Of a stretch of DNA of 64,000 bases, positions 7,629-15,822 are shown one piece after another. The stretch spans positions 1 to 64,000 of the forward strand of contig CAZYHC010000018.1 in the NCBI GenBank assembly GCA_964646625.1, read 5' to 3'. A model generated the notes under the pieces. The model made no database searches and was not told the DNA's origin. It was given only the letters and a program-made list of their open reading frames with translations. The first letter of the stretch is position 1. Each line of letters starts with the position of its first letter. This DNA comes from DAOULT01 sp964646625. GTDB lineage: Bacteria > Chloroflexota > Anaerolineae > CAZYHC01. The position numbers and the translations under genes are program-made.

Positions 7629-8444
7629 CTACTCGATAGCATCACTCCTTTCCCTTTTACTTCTTTTCAGGCGGCGGTAGAGCATTATGCCGCCCATGCC
7701 GAAAATGAGCACCACGGCCACAAGCTGGGCGGTGGATACCCCCAAAGTGGTGTGGCTGCCCAGGCGGATCATTTCCAGGAAAAAGCGCCCCACAGGGTAG
7801 AGGATGAGATACAGACAGGAAAGCTCCCCTTCCAACAATTTCTCACCATGACGGCGGGCCAGATAAAACAAAAATATAAAAACCAGCAGATTCCACAGGG
7901 ATTCGTACAGGAAGGTGGGGTGGAAATATTCGAAGGACTCGTAGCCGGGCAGGCGGTGTTCCGGCTCGATGTAGATGCCCCAGGAGGGGTCGGTCGGGGC
8001 CCCGTATAGCTCCTGGTTGAAGAAGTTGCCCCAGCGCCCGATGGCCTGACTGACGGGCAGGCCCAGGGCCAGCAGGTCGGTGGCGTACAGGAAGCGCCTT
8101 TTGACCAGGCGGGTGTAGAGGTACAGGCCCAGCGCCCCGCCCAGCACGCCGCCGTAAATGCCCAGGCCGCCTTTGTGGAGGGCCAGGATTTCCCAGGGGT
8201 GAGTAAGGTAGTAGTGGGTGTCGATGGGGTCAGAGGGCATCACGGTGAAGACGTGATAAAGCCGCGCCCCCAGCATCCCGAAAGGCAGGCAGAAGGCCAG
8301 CCCTTGCCAGGCGTACATGGGATAATCGCCGCGCCGCTTTAGCTCCAGGTAGATGACGTAAGTGCCAGCCAGCATCCCGGCTGCGATCAGCAGCCCATAC
8401 CAGCGTATGCTATAGGGGCCTATTTCGAAGGCGATTGGGCTCAT
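7629..8444 (-). CDS. lgt: prolipoprotein diacylglyceryl transferase Lgt, copy 1
   Basis: A 271-aa membrane enzyme with about seven membrane segments. It transfers diacylglycerol from phosphatidylglycerol to the lipobox cysteine of prolipoproteins. The HKGGLGIYGGVLGG loop, the signature QAIGRWGNFFNQELYGAP (about residues 134-151) and HPTFLYESLWN are all present, as is GRFFLEMIRLGS with a conserved Arg. Length is normal. It is preceded by its own promoter and followed by a lipoprotein gene, its likely substrate. A second copy lies at 9920-10765. Confidence 0.96.
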   Translation of the reverse strand: MSPIAFEIGPYSIRWYGLLIAAGMLAGTYVIYLELKRRGDYPMYAWQGLAFCLPFGMLGARLYHVFTVMPSDPIDTHYYLTHPWEILALHKGGLGIYGGVLGGALGLYLYTRLVKRRFLYATDLLALGLPVSQAIGRWGNFFNQELYGAPTDPSWGIYIEPEHRLPGYESFEYFHPTFLYESLWNLLVFIFLFYLARRHGEKLLEGELSCLYLILYPVGRFFLEMIRLGSHTTLGVSTAQLVAVVLIFGMGGIMLYRRLKRSKRERSDAIE

Positions 8445-8512
8445 GGAAACGTGTCGTCCTTGTCGTGCTCAATCTGGGGGTGTTTCGGCTCCGAAAGGAT
8501 TTTGCAATTCTG

Positions 8513-8541
8513 ATTATACACTCAAATGGCCTGATTGTCCA
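8513..8541 (-). promoter_or_regulatory. sigma-A-type promoter for lgt copy 1
   Basis: On the minus strand, TGGACA, a 17-base spacer, then a perfect TATAAT. The predicted start near 8506 leaves a leader of about 60 bases before the lgt ATG at 8444. Confidence 0.65.
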
Positions 8542-8550
8542 GTAATGCGC

Positions 8551-8583
8551 AGGGGCCTGGCCCTTTGGAAGTGCCAGGCCCCT
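8551..8583. repeat. R1 palindrome, GGGGCC variant
   Basis: A member of the R1 family: AGGGGCCTGGCCCTT, then TGG, then AAGTGCCAGGCCCCT. It differs from the main form by compensating changes in both outer arms, so pairing is largely kept. It lies just upstream of the lgt copy 1 promoter. Confidence 0.8.
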
Positions 8584-8620
8584 GCGGATAGGCCCTTATT
8601 TGCTCGATGGCCTGTTTCGT

Positions 8621-9730
8621 TCACTGCCCGGCGGAGACGGTGCTGGTGTGGTTTTTCATTATAGCGGGCAGGTAAGCGTCCCAGCCAATGGTGGGCGTGA
8701 CCCAGGGGGTGAAGACCAGGTTCCAGGTCGTGGCGTACACGTCACTGCTCATCTGCGAAGTGGCGGTGATGAGCACCGTATCCACCGTGTCCGTCGCCGT
8801 GGTGCTGCTGACCAGCTCAACCACTTTGCATTCTCCCCACGGTCCTGGCGCGGGGCCGATTTGGATGGTGTTCGACATGGTATAGCTCCAGTTCTCGGAG
8901 GAGCTATACTCCAGGTCGTAGGTATGGGTGATGGCATCATAGTTGCACAGCACGTGGGTCTTGGTGAAGGGCACGCCGGGCGTGACCACCTGGGCGTAGG
9001 TAGGGTGCACCACTATCGGCGGGGAGGGCGGGAAATCCACCAGTGCTCCCTGACCCATATCCGAGATGCGCTCCCGGAAAGGCCCGGCGCAGATGTCGCC
9101 AATGCACAGCAGGTATTCCAGGTAGTGTCCCCAGGGCGATGCGCCACAGAGGTCCAGGTTGTAGCTTATTTCCGTCTCTGGATTTTCGAAAGGCACGGTC
9201 GGGCTGGGCCAGTTGTAGCCTGTTTGGCTCCACCACACCTCCCAGTGAGCGTTCGGGCCGGATGGGTATCTGGATTCTACTTGAGAGGCCAAACCGGGTC
9301 TGGATTCCAACGGGATGGTGTAATGCTTCGTGTCGCCAGCAGGGTAGGTCTTATAATAGAAGTACGCTGTAGGGCTGAGCACCTGGGTGGTGCAGGTCGG
9401 GTATATGTGGGGCACCTTGATGCCCAGGTAGCCATGTTCCTCAAGAGCAGGGACGGCGGGTGCATCCTGGGCCGAAACCGAGGTGTAGCCATCGGGAGTA
9501 TAGATCCCCGTGCTGTAAATCCATTCATGGACCTGCAAATCCCCCGCACCTGCGGCGCCTACTTCCGCCACCGTGGACGATGACAGGCTCCTGCTCCGGT
9601 GTATTGTGTCGCCTGCGTATTCGTCCCCCAGGCCGCACGCCTTCGATATGCAGCCAGCGACGACCAGCTCCAGGCATAGAACCAGAATACCAAGTACTGT
9701 AAGCCATTTGCTTTGCATTATCTTTTCCAT
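8621..9730 (-). CDS. predicted lipoprotein, paralogue 2 of a tandem pair
   Basis: A 369-aa exported protein, starting at the ATG with AAGGAGG 6 bases upstream rather than at an earlier in-frame ATG. The signal peptide ends in VVAGC, a clean lipobox. It is homologous along its length to the protein at 6437-7576; the last 90 or so bases of the two genes are almost identical, while the middle parts have diverged, which suggests duplication followed by change or gene conversion at the ends. It follows lgt copy 2 on the same strand. No catalytic motif is apparent; function unknown. Confidence 0.75.
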   Translation of the reverse strand: MEKIMQSKWLTVLGILVLCLELVVAGCISKACGLGDEYAGDTIHRSRSLSSSTVAEVGAAGAGDLQVHEWIYSTGIYTPDGYTSVSAQDAPAVPALEEHGYLGIKVPHIYPTCTTQVLSPTAYFYYKTYPAGDTKHYTIPLESRPGLASQVESRYPSGPNAHWEVWWSQTGYNWPSPTVPFENPETEISYNLDLCGASPWGHYLEYLLCIGDICAGPFRERISDMGQGALVDFPPSPPIVVHPTYAQVVTPGVPFTKTHVLCNYDAITHTYDLEYSSSENWSYTMSNTIQIGPAPGPWGECKVVELVSSTTATDTVDTVLITATSQMSSDVYATTWNLVFTPWVTPTIGWDAYLPAIMKNHTSTVSAGQ

Positions 9731-9919
9731 GTTTTCCTCCTTATGCTTTGATAAGAATAGGCTGTGAAAGGCAAAGCCTGTCAGTGGTCTGGCCGTTGAT
9801 TGTCCAGGGGTCATCACCTCCTTCATGCGCTCATGCGCGATGCGTCTCCTGAAGAATTATGAAACGAATTAATGAATTATGGAACAGGACGAGCACACCT
9901 ATGCGGGTCACGGGTGGCT

Positions 9920-10765
9920 TCACCGCTCACCGGCAGGAGAAGGTTCGTGAAATCCGTGACCAAAATCGGCGTCAGCTTTGCTTTTTCTCCAGCGGCGGTA
10001 GAGCGTTACGCCGCCCATGCCGAAAATGAGCACCACGGCCACAAGCTGGGCAGTGGATATCCCGAAAGTGGTGTGGCTGCCCAGGCGGATCATTTCCAGG
10101 AAAAAGCGTCCCAGAGGGTAGAGGATGAGATACAGGCAGGAAAGCTCCCCTTCCAACAACCGCTCCCCGTGGCGGCGAGCCAGGTAAAACAAGAGGCCGA
10201 AGGTCAGCAGATTCCACAGGGATTCGTACAGAAAGGCGGGGTGAAAATACTCAAAGGACTCGTAGCCGGGCAAACGGTTCTCAGGGGCGATGTAGATGCC
10301 CCAGGGCGGTTCGGTCGGGGCCCCGTATAGTTCCTGGTTGAAGAAGTTGCCCCAGCGCCCGATGGCCTGCCCGATGGGCAGGCCCAGGGCCAGCAGATCG
10401 GTGGCGTACAGGAAGCGCCTTTTGACCAGGCGGGTGTAGAGATACAGGCCCAGCGCCCCGCCCAGCACGCCGCCGTAAATGCCCATCCCGCCTTCCCAGA
10501 AGGCCAGGATTTTCCAGGGGTGAGTGAGGTAGTAGTGCGTATCAAGGGGGCTAGAGGGCATCACGGTGAAGACGTGGTAAAGCCGCGCCCCCAATAGCCC
10601 CGAGGGCAAACAGAAGCTTATCGCCCGCCAGGGGTGGGCCGGGTCGTCGCCATGCCGCTTAAGCTCCAGGGAGACGACGCCCATGCCAGCCAGGGTGCCT
10701 GCCAGAATCAGTAAAGAGTACCAGCGTATGCCAAGTAGACCAAACCGAAAGGCAAATGGATCCAT
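9920..10765 (-). CDS. lgt: prolipoprotein diacylglyceryl transferase Lgt, copy 2
   Basis: A second Lgt, 281 aa, very similar to copy 1 through the core (QAIGRWGNFFNQELYGAP, ESLWNLL, FFLEMIRLGSHTT). The start chosen (MDPFAFRFG) lines up with the start of copy 1; in-frame ATGs 12 codons and 5 codons upstream also exist. Its C-terminus differs: after YRRWRKSK the frame runs through an R2 repeat, adding a tail ADADFGHGFHEPSPAGER that is repeat-derived and probably not functional. In the HKGG loop it has WEGGMG instead. Both copies keep the signature residues, so both are probably active. Confidence 0.95.
   Translation of the reverse strand: MDPFAFRFGLLGIRWYSLLILAGTLAGMGVVSLELKRHGDDPAHPWRAISFCLPSGLLGARLYHVFTVMPSSPLDTHYYLTHPWKILAFWEGGMGIYGGVLGGALGLYLYTRLVKRRFLYATDLLALGLPIGQAIGRWGNFFNQELYGAPTEPPWGIYIAPENRLPGYESFEYFHPAFLYESLWNLLTFGLLFYLARRHGERLLEGELSCLYLILYPLGRFFLEMIRLGSHTTFGISTAQLVAVVLIFGMGGVTLYRRWRKSKADADFGHGFHEPSPAGER
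9944..9976. repeat. R2 repeat overlapping the 3' end of lgt copy 2
   Basis: TTCGTGAAATCCGTGACC followed by AAAATCGGCGTCAGC, an R2 copy. It supplies the last codons of the second lgt gene on the minus strand. Confidence 0.8.
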
Positions 10766-10822
10766 CAAGATCACCATCCTGGCGACGGTCAACTGCATCA
10801 GGGAGAGGATGTTTCAGCATTA

Positions 10823-10851
10823 ATTATACTCCCTGTTGACCAAAAAGGCAA
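10823..10851 (-). promoter_or_regulatory. promoter for lgt copy 2
   Basis: On the minus strand TTGCCT, a 17-base spacer, then TATAAT. It overlaps the divergent promoter of the response-regulator gene, so the two can interfere with each other. Confidence 0.7.
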
Positions 10852-10864
10852 GGTAGGTTATAAT
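10836..10864 (+). promoter_or_regulatory. promoter for the OmpR-like regulator
   Basis: TTGACC at 10836-10841, a 17-base spacer and TATAAT at 10859-10864. The predicted start lies about 25 bases before the GTG start codon at 10895. Confidence 0.75.
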
Positions 10865-10894
10865 GAGCACAAGCGAATAGGTGAGGGTAAAATC

Positions 10895-11569
10895 GTGAAC
10901 GTCCTGGTAGTCAATTCTGACAAGGGTTTTCTGCAAGCCATTCAGCCTCTTCTGGAAAGAGATGGCTATGTGGCCCATGTAGCTCAAGACATAGCCTCTG
11001 CTCTCCAATTAATGGAAACCAATCGGCCGGATCTGATTATCATGGAAAGGGACTGTTTGGAACTGGAGGGGCGGGCCTTCTTTGCCAAGCTACGACAGCA
11101 GGATGAAGCGCCCGTCATCTTTCTTACTTCCTCGACGACGACGACCAGGGGCTATGGCAATATTGTGCCTCAGATCTCCCAATACGATTTGGAACGTATC
11201 GAAGCGATCATGGCCCATGTCAGAAAATCCCTGTCCAACCGGGTAGATGAGGTCATCCGCGTAGGAGAGTTGGTTATCGATACGGCCAAGAAACGGGTCA
11301 TCTTTCGTCATCGACAGGTCACTCTGCCCCCTATTCAGTTTCGTTTGTTGACCTGTCTGGCGCTCAACCTGGGCCGGGTGGTGGGCTATCGGGAGCTTTT
11401 TCGAGAGGTGTGGGATTATGACGGCCGAGAGGATGAGGCCCGCGAACTGTTAAAGGTACACATCCGCCAGATTCGTCTCAAATTGGGCCTCGACGTTCAG
11501 AAAGCGGAGTACCTGCAAACCGTGCGTGGTTTTGGATACATGCTGGTCGAGCACGAAAACCCGGAGTAG
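10895..11569 (+). CDS. OmpR/PhoB-type response regulator with degenerate receiver
   Basis: A 224-aa protein with an N-terminal receiver-like domain (1-115) and a C-terminal winged helix of OmpR type (about 125-218; LPPIQFRLLTCLALNLGRVV, then LLKVHIRQIRLKLG and YLQTVRGFGYML). In the receiver, the phosphorylated Asp is replaced: PDLIIMERD puts E51 where the Asp should be. The acidic pocket reads NSD instead of DD, and no KPF motif is visible. It is therefore probably independent of phosphorylation, or the Glu mimics the phosphorylated state. No histidine kinase gene is adjacent. It starts at GTG. It is divergent from lgt copy 2 and may control it. Confidence 0.88.
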   Translation: MNVLVVNSDKGFLQAIQPLLERDGYVAHVAQDIASALQLMETNRPDLIIMERDCLELEGRAFFAKLRQQDEAPVIFLTSSTTTTRGYGNIVPQISQYDLERIEAIMAHVRKSLSNRVDEVIRVGELVIDTAKKRVIFRHRQVTLPPIQFRLLTCLALNLGRVVGYRELFREVWDYDGREDEARELLKVHIRQIRLKLGLDVQKAEYLQTVRGFGYMLVEHENPE

Positions 11570-11688
11570 CTCGCCTTTACGGTCTTTTTTCGGCGTGTTT
11601 GTTGGTAATGGATTTGAACACTTTTGTGGCATTGTGCCATAAAAAGTTTCATTTTGATTGAACATTTAGCTTGAAGGAGGTACGCATC

Positions 11689-12636
11689 ATGGCTTTGGAT
11701 ATCGTCATCGTGGGCGATGCGTTGGTGGAGATCATGCGCAAAGGGGTAGACCAGCCCTTAGACCAGGCCGGCGAGTTTCTGGGCCCCTATCCCAGCGGCG
11801 CCTCTTCCATCTTCGCCGATGCCGCGGCCAGATTGGGGGCTAAAGTGGGCTTCGTCGGGGCGGTGGGAGACGACGACTTCGGCCTCTGCCTGCGTAACCG
11901 CATGACCCAGGATGGCATTGACCTCACCCATCTCAAAATAGCGCCCGACCGCATGACCGGGGTGGCCTTCGTGACCTATTTCGCCGATGGCAGCCGCAAG
12001 TTCATCTACAACGTGCGCGAAGGCGCGCCCTCTCTGCTGGCCGAGTCCCAGGTACACCCCGAATACCTGGCAGGGGTTAAGTTTTTGCACGTCATGGGCT
12101 TTGTGCTGTCCATCAATGAGAGCTGCCGCCGCGCCTGCTATAAGGCGGTGGAACTGGTGAAGCAGGCTGGCGGCCAGGTCAGCCTGGACCCGAACCTGCG
12201 CCCCGAAGTGCTCACCATCGATAAGGTGCGGGAAGTCTGCCGCCCCGTGGTGGAAGCGGCCGAAATCGTCTTCCCCAGTGGGGAAGAGGCCACTATGCTG
12301 GCCGGAGTGGACGACATCGAAGAGGCGGTGCAGAAGCTGCTGCGCCAGGGACCAAAAATTGTGGCCCTGAAGCAGGGAGAAAAGGGTTCGACCGTCTTCA
12401 CCGAAAAGGGAAGGATCGAGGCCCCGCCCTTCAAGGTGACGGAAGTGGACCCCACCGGGGCAGGCGATTGCTACGACGCGGCCTTTGTCGTCGGGCTTCT
12501 GGAGGGCTGGCCCCTGCCGCGGGCGGCTCGCTTCGCCAATGCCGTCGGCGCGCTGGCCACCACCCGTCAGGGGCCGATGGAAGGCACTTTCAGCCGCCAG
12601 GAAGTGTTCGATTTCATGGCCGAACAGGAGGGATAG
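11689..12636 (+). CDS. PfkB-family sugar kinase
   Basis: A 315-aa ribokinase-fold kinase that phosphorylates a sugar or sugar acid with ATP. The start chosen is ATG at 11689, which has AAGGAGG 8 bases upstream; a TTG at 11671 lies within that site and is not used. The N-terminal GPYPSGASSIFADAAARLGA region binds the sugar, and EVDPTGAGDCYDAAFVVG near residue 250 holds the anion hole and the catalytic Asp. It is followed 12 bases later by a GatZ/KbaZ-like gene, so the substrate may be a tagatose- or fructose-type sugar, or a ketodeoxy acid. The substrate cannot be fixed from sequence. Confidence 0.9.
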   Translation: MALDIVIVGDALVEIMRKGVDQPLDQAGEFLGPYPSGASSIFADAAARLGAKVGFVGAVGDDDFGLCLRNRMTQDGIDLTHLKIAPDRMTGVAFVTYFADGSRKFIYNVREGAPSLLAESQVHPEYLAGVKFLHVMGFVLSINESCRRACYKAVELVKQAGGQVSLDPNLRPEVLTIDKVREVCRPVVEAAEIVFPSGEEATMLAGVDDIEEAVQKLLRQGPKIVALKQGEKGSTVFTEKGRIEAPPFKVTEVDPTGAGDCYDAAFVVGLLEGWPLPRAARFANAVGALATTRQGPMEGTFSRQEVFDFMAEQEG

Positions 12637-12648
12637 GGCAGGGCTTTG

Positions 12649-13887
12649 ATGCTTACGCTGAGAGAATTGGTGGCGCGCATAATTGCACTGCGCCAAGAGA
12701 AACGTGCCGAACTGACGCTTTTGGCGGCCTGCCCCAACTCGGCCGCTGTTTTGGAGGCGGCGGTGAAAGTGGCGGCCCAGAATAACACCCCCATGCTGTT
12801 CGCCGCCACGCTCAATCAGGTCGATAGGGACGGGGGCTACACCGGTTGGACGCCGGCAGGGTTCGTGCGCGAGATGAACATTTATGGTGAAAAATATCGG
12901 TGTCGGGCCCCGCTCTATCCCTGTCTGGATCACGGCGGCCCCTGGCTGAAGGACAGGCACACCTTAGAGCGTCTGTCGCTGGAAGAGACGATGGATGAGG
13001 TCAGGAGAACGCTGACCGCCTGCATAGAAGCCGGCTACAGTTTGCTGCACATAGATACCACGGTGGACCGCACCTTGCCACGAGACCAGCCCGTTCCCAT
13101 CGATTTGGTGGTGAAGCGTACCATTGAGTTGATTACCCATTGCGAGAGGGAGCGGCGGGGTCTGGGTTTGCCCCCTGTTTCTTACGAGGTGGGCACCGAA
13201 GAGGTTCACGGCGGGTTGGTTGACCTCGATAATTTCAGAAAATTTATTCGAGACCTGCACGCTCAACTGGCGGAGCGCGACTTGCTGGCGGTGTGGCCCT
13301 GCTTTATCGTGGGCAAGGTGGGGACTGATCTGCATACCACTTACTTTGACCCGGAGGCGGCCAGGGTGCTGTACGAGTTCGTTGCTCCGCTTGGTTCTCT
13401 GGTGAAGGGACACTACACCGATTGGGTGTCTAACCCCGAAGCTTATCCCGAAAACGGCGTGGGGGGCGCAAACGTGGGGCCGGAGTTTACCAGCGAGGAA
13501 TACCTGGCCCTGGCGGAACTGGCCGGGCGCGAAGCGGACATGTTGCGGGGCCGCCCTGGGGGAACTCCAGCGGGGATTATGGAAGCCCTGAAAGCGGCGG
13601 TTCTGGAGTCCAATCGCTGGCAAAAATGGCTACAACCCGAAGAGGAGGGGCTGGCCTTCGAGGAATTGACCCCCGAAAGAAGGTCGTGGCTACTGCGTAC
13701 CGGGGCACGATACATCTGGACCGACGAGCGGGTCCAGGGAGCCAGGCAAAAGCTGTACGATAATCTCTCCCCAGTTATGAGCGATCCACACCAGTTTGTG
13801 GTCGACCGGATTGCCCGCTCAATGGACCGTTACATCACCACGTTCCATTTGTTTGATTCGCTCACCCTGCTCGCCGGGAAACAGTAG
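12649..13887 (+). CDS. GatZ/KbaZ-like class II D-tagatose-bisphosphate aldolase, non-catalytic subunit family
   Basis: A 412-aa protein of the GatZ/KbaZ family. The pattern PMLFAATLNQVDRDGGYTGW near the start and later YPCLDHGGPWLKD are characteristic. In enteric bacteria the family stabilises tagatose-1,6-bisphosphate aldolase; many homologues stand alone, and a separate catalytic role has been suggested for some. No GatY/KbaY partner is visible here. It starts at ATG 12649; a TTG one codon earlier gives the track a longer frame. With the PfkB kinase it forms a two-gene sugar-use operon. Confidence 0.85.
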   Translation: MLTLRELVARIIALRQEKRAELTLLAACPNSAAVLEAAVKVAAQNNTPMLFAATLNQVDRDGGYTGWTPAGFVREMNIYGEKYRCRAPLYPCLDHGGPWLKDRHTLERLSLEETMDEVRRTLTACIEAGYSLLHIDTTVDRTLPRDQPVPIDLVVKRTIELITHCERERRGLGLPPVSYEVGTEEVHGGLVDLDNFRKFIRDLHAQLAERDLLAVWPCFIVGKVGTDLHTTYFDPEAARVLYEFVAPLGSLVKGHYTDWVSNPEAYPENGVGGANVGPEFTSEEYLALAELAGREADMLRGRPGGTPAGIMEALKAAVLESNRWQKWLQPEEEGLAFEELTPERRSWLLRTGARYIWTDERVQGARQKLYDNLSPVMSDPHQFVVDRIARSMDRYITTFHLFDSLTLLAGKQ

Positions 13888-13911
13888 CATGGCGGAATCC
13901 TAAACGAGCGA

Positions 13912-13944
13912 TAAAAAGGGGCAGCCAAGCGTTTTGGCCGCCCC
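13912..13944 (-). terminator. terminator after the mazF-like gene
   Basis: On the minus strand AGGGGCGGCC, a 9-base loop and GGCTGCCCCT (with one mismatch), followed by TTTTTATCG. It also stands in the path of the converging plus-strand gene. Confidence 0.8.
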
Positions 13945-13951
13945 TCGAACG

Positions 13952-14293
13952 TTACATCAAGTCCAGGGTGATTTTCAGAGCTCGATCTATCTGGTGCATG
14001 GTCTGAGATTCTAGCCTGCCCAGATAGCGCACAAAACGGTGTTTGGTCACCGCTCGTATCTGTCCGGTTAATACTACTGAGTTCTTGGTCAAGCCTCCTT
14101 CTGGTGCGGCGACTTGCACATCACTAGGGTATAGCCGAGGGACATGGGCTGCATCGGTGAAGGGACAGATGACGACCACCGGGCTGTAGCGGTTGATAGC
14201 CTCACGGGACACGATCACCACGGGGCGGGTTCCGGCCTGCTCTGAGCCTTCGATGGGGTCAAGGCGCACATAGTATACATCGCCTCTTTTCAT
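13952..14293 (-). CDS. mazF: MazF/PemK-family mRNA-interferase toxin
   Basis: A 113-aa toxin of the MazF/PemK family, ribosome-independent RNases. The opening MKRGDVYYVRLDPIEGSEQ and the following GTRPVVIVSRE match the SH3-like core; VVLTGQIRAVTKHRF supplies the second conserved block. The start chosen overlaps the antitoxin stop by ATGA, so the two are translated together. The longer frame starting at 14326 lies inside the antitoxin gene and is not used. Confidence 0.95.
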   Translation of the reverse strand: MKRGDVYYVRLDPIEGSEQAGTRPVVIVSREAINRYSPVVVICPFTDAAHVPRLYPSDVQVAAPEGGLTKNSVVLTGQIRAVTKHRFVRYLGRLESQTMHQIDRALKITLDLM

Positions 14294-14583
14294 CGGTCGC
14301 CCTCGGTTATCTGAAGAGCCTCCCAATCGCTGGACTCGAATTCCCTGGCGATCTGGAGGTTCAAGGCCTGATACCTTTCATCGTGCTCCATCTGAGCGAA
14401 CTGCTCGTCAATCCATTCTTCCTCGAATCGGTCGAGATACTCCTCCACAGCTTGCACGATAAGCGCGTTTTGACTTTTGGCCGCTCCTCGATGGACGGCC
14501 TTTTTTATTTGCTCTCGTAAATCACGGGGGAGATCCAGAGAGGTACGCACTCGCCCGGCCCGGCTGGTTGTGTCAGACTCCAT
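14290..14583 (-). CDS. ribbon-helix-helix antitoxin of the MazF-type pair
   Basis: A 97-aa protein. The segment RVRTSLDLPRDLREQIKKAV (residues 11-30) with QNALIVQAVEEYLDRF is a ribbon-helix-helix DNA-binding domain; the acidic C-terminal half (DEQFAQMEHDERY) probably wraps the toxin. It precedes the toxin with a 4-base overlap, the usual order, and should repress its own promoter. Confidence 0.88.
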   Translation of the reverse strand: MESDTTSRAGRVRTSLDLPRDLREQIKKAVHRGAAKSQNALIVQAVEEYLDRFEEEWIDEQFAQMEHDERYQALNLQIAREFESSDWEALQITEGDR

Positions 14584-14698
14584 ACTCCACCTCCCGGTTC
14601 TTTGCTCGAAATTATACCATATGCTGTCTTAAAATGCAAGCATTAAGTGATGGCAAAAACATGATGGTGACGTCAGTCGCAACAGAGGTGGCGTTATC

Positions 14699-15820
14699 CT
14701 ACCCCAAAGTATCGGCCACCTCCTTGAGTTGTGCCATGATGGGTATATTCTGTGGGCACTTATCTTCGCATTCGCTGCACTCCTGGCACTCGCTGGCCGG
14801 CAGACCTGGGGTGTAATGGCCTGGCGTGCCCAGCAAAGCGTAGAGTTCCCTGGCCGACTTCTTCAAGCCGTAGATCCGGTAGTAGTTCATGTATTCAAGG
14901 TTGGCCGGGATATTAACGTCGTGGGGGCAGGGCATGCAGTAGCCGCAGCCGGTGCAGTACAGATCGGCCAGCCCCTTGAACCGATCCAGGGCCTCCCGGA
15001 TACGCTGCCTTTCCTCGACGGTGAGGGGTTCTTCCCGGCTGGCGGTAACCACGTTCTCCTCCACCATCTGAATGGTACCCATGCCGGACAGGACGACATC
15101 CACCCCCGGGTGGGAGAAGACAAAGCGCAGGGCCAACTCTGGCGTGTTTTTCACCCCTGCCGGCATCAGCCTGCGTATCTCTTCGGAAGGGACACCCAAC
15201 CGACCACCGGCCACTGGCCCCATGATGGCTACCCCCAAACCCTTGTGGTGAGCGAAGGTAATAGCCTCCTCGTTGGCCCGGTCGAGGAGGTTGTATTGCA
15301 CCAGCATGGTCTCGAAGTTACCGCTATCGATCAGTTTGAAGAGCTTGTCGGGCGTGTCGTGGAAGGAGAAGCTGAGGTGGCGGATCAGTCCTTCTTCTTT
15401 GGCTTTCCTGGCCTCCTCCAGTGGGCCGCCGGGGACGTTGATGTAGTTCTCGTAGGTGGCCCATCGTATGCCCCACAGGTGGTAAAAATCCACGTACTCG
15501 ACGTCAAGCCTACGCAGACTCTCTTCCAGCTTTCTGCGCCAGTTTGCCCCCGAGGCGTCCGTAACCCGGTTCTTGGTGGAGACGTAAATCCTGTCTCGCC
15601 AGCCCTTGATGGCCTTGCCCACCACGCTCTCGCTCTCGTCCTGGCAGTATAGGGGCGCGGTATCGACATAATTAACCCCCAGTTCCAGCGCACGCCGGAT
15701 GACGGGGATGGCTTTCTCCTCGTCCACGTGCCTGCCATCCCTGGTCATGGGCAGGCGCATTGCCCCAAAACCAAGAGCGGAGACTTCCACGCCCGTTCTG
15801 CCAAATTTGCGGTATCTCAT
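14699..15820 (-). CDS. aldo/keto reductase with two C-terminal [4Fe-4S] motifs
   Basis: A 373-aa protein. Residues 1-270 form an aldo/keto reductase barrel (MRYRKFGRTGVEVSALGFG, then NYVDTAPLY with the catalytic Asp and Tyr). The C-terminal 100 residues hold CTGCGYCMPCP and, further on, CQECSECEDKCP, two 4Fe-4S ligand sets. This layout is typical of a widespread family of ferredoxin-fused aldo/keto reductases of unknown substrate. The start follows the argG stop by only two bases, so it is the distal gene of the arginine operon. The ATG much further upstream lies inside argG and is rejected. Confidence 0.92.
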   Translation of the reverse strand: MRYRKFGRTGVEVSALGFGAMRLPMTRDGRHVDEEKAIPVIRRALELGVNYVDTAPLYCQDESESVVGKAIKGWRDRIYVSTKNRVTDASGANWRRKLEESLRRLDVEYVDFYHLWGIRWATYENYINVPGGPLEEARKAKEEGLIRHLSFSFHDTPDKLFKLIDSGNFETMLVQYNLLDRANEEAITFAHHKGLGVAIMGPVAGGRLGVPSEEIRRLMPAGVKNTPELALRFVFSHPGVDVVLSGMGTIQMVEENVVTASREEPLTVEERQRIREALDRFKGLADLYCTGCGYCMPCPHDVNIPANLEYMNYYRIYGLKKSARELYALLGTPGHYTPGLPASECQECSECEDKCPQNIPIMAQLKEVADTLG

Positions 15821-15822
15821 TT

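Noticed and set aside
11671..11689. TTG start for the PfkB kinase
   Set aside because: The TTG lies next to the AAGGAGG ribosome site that serves the ATG at 11689.
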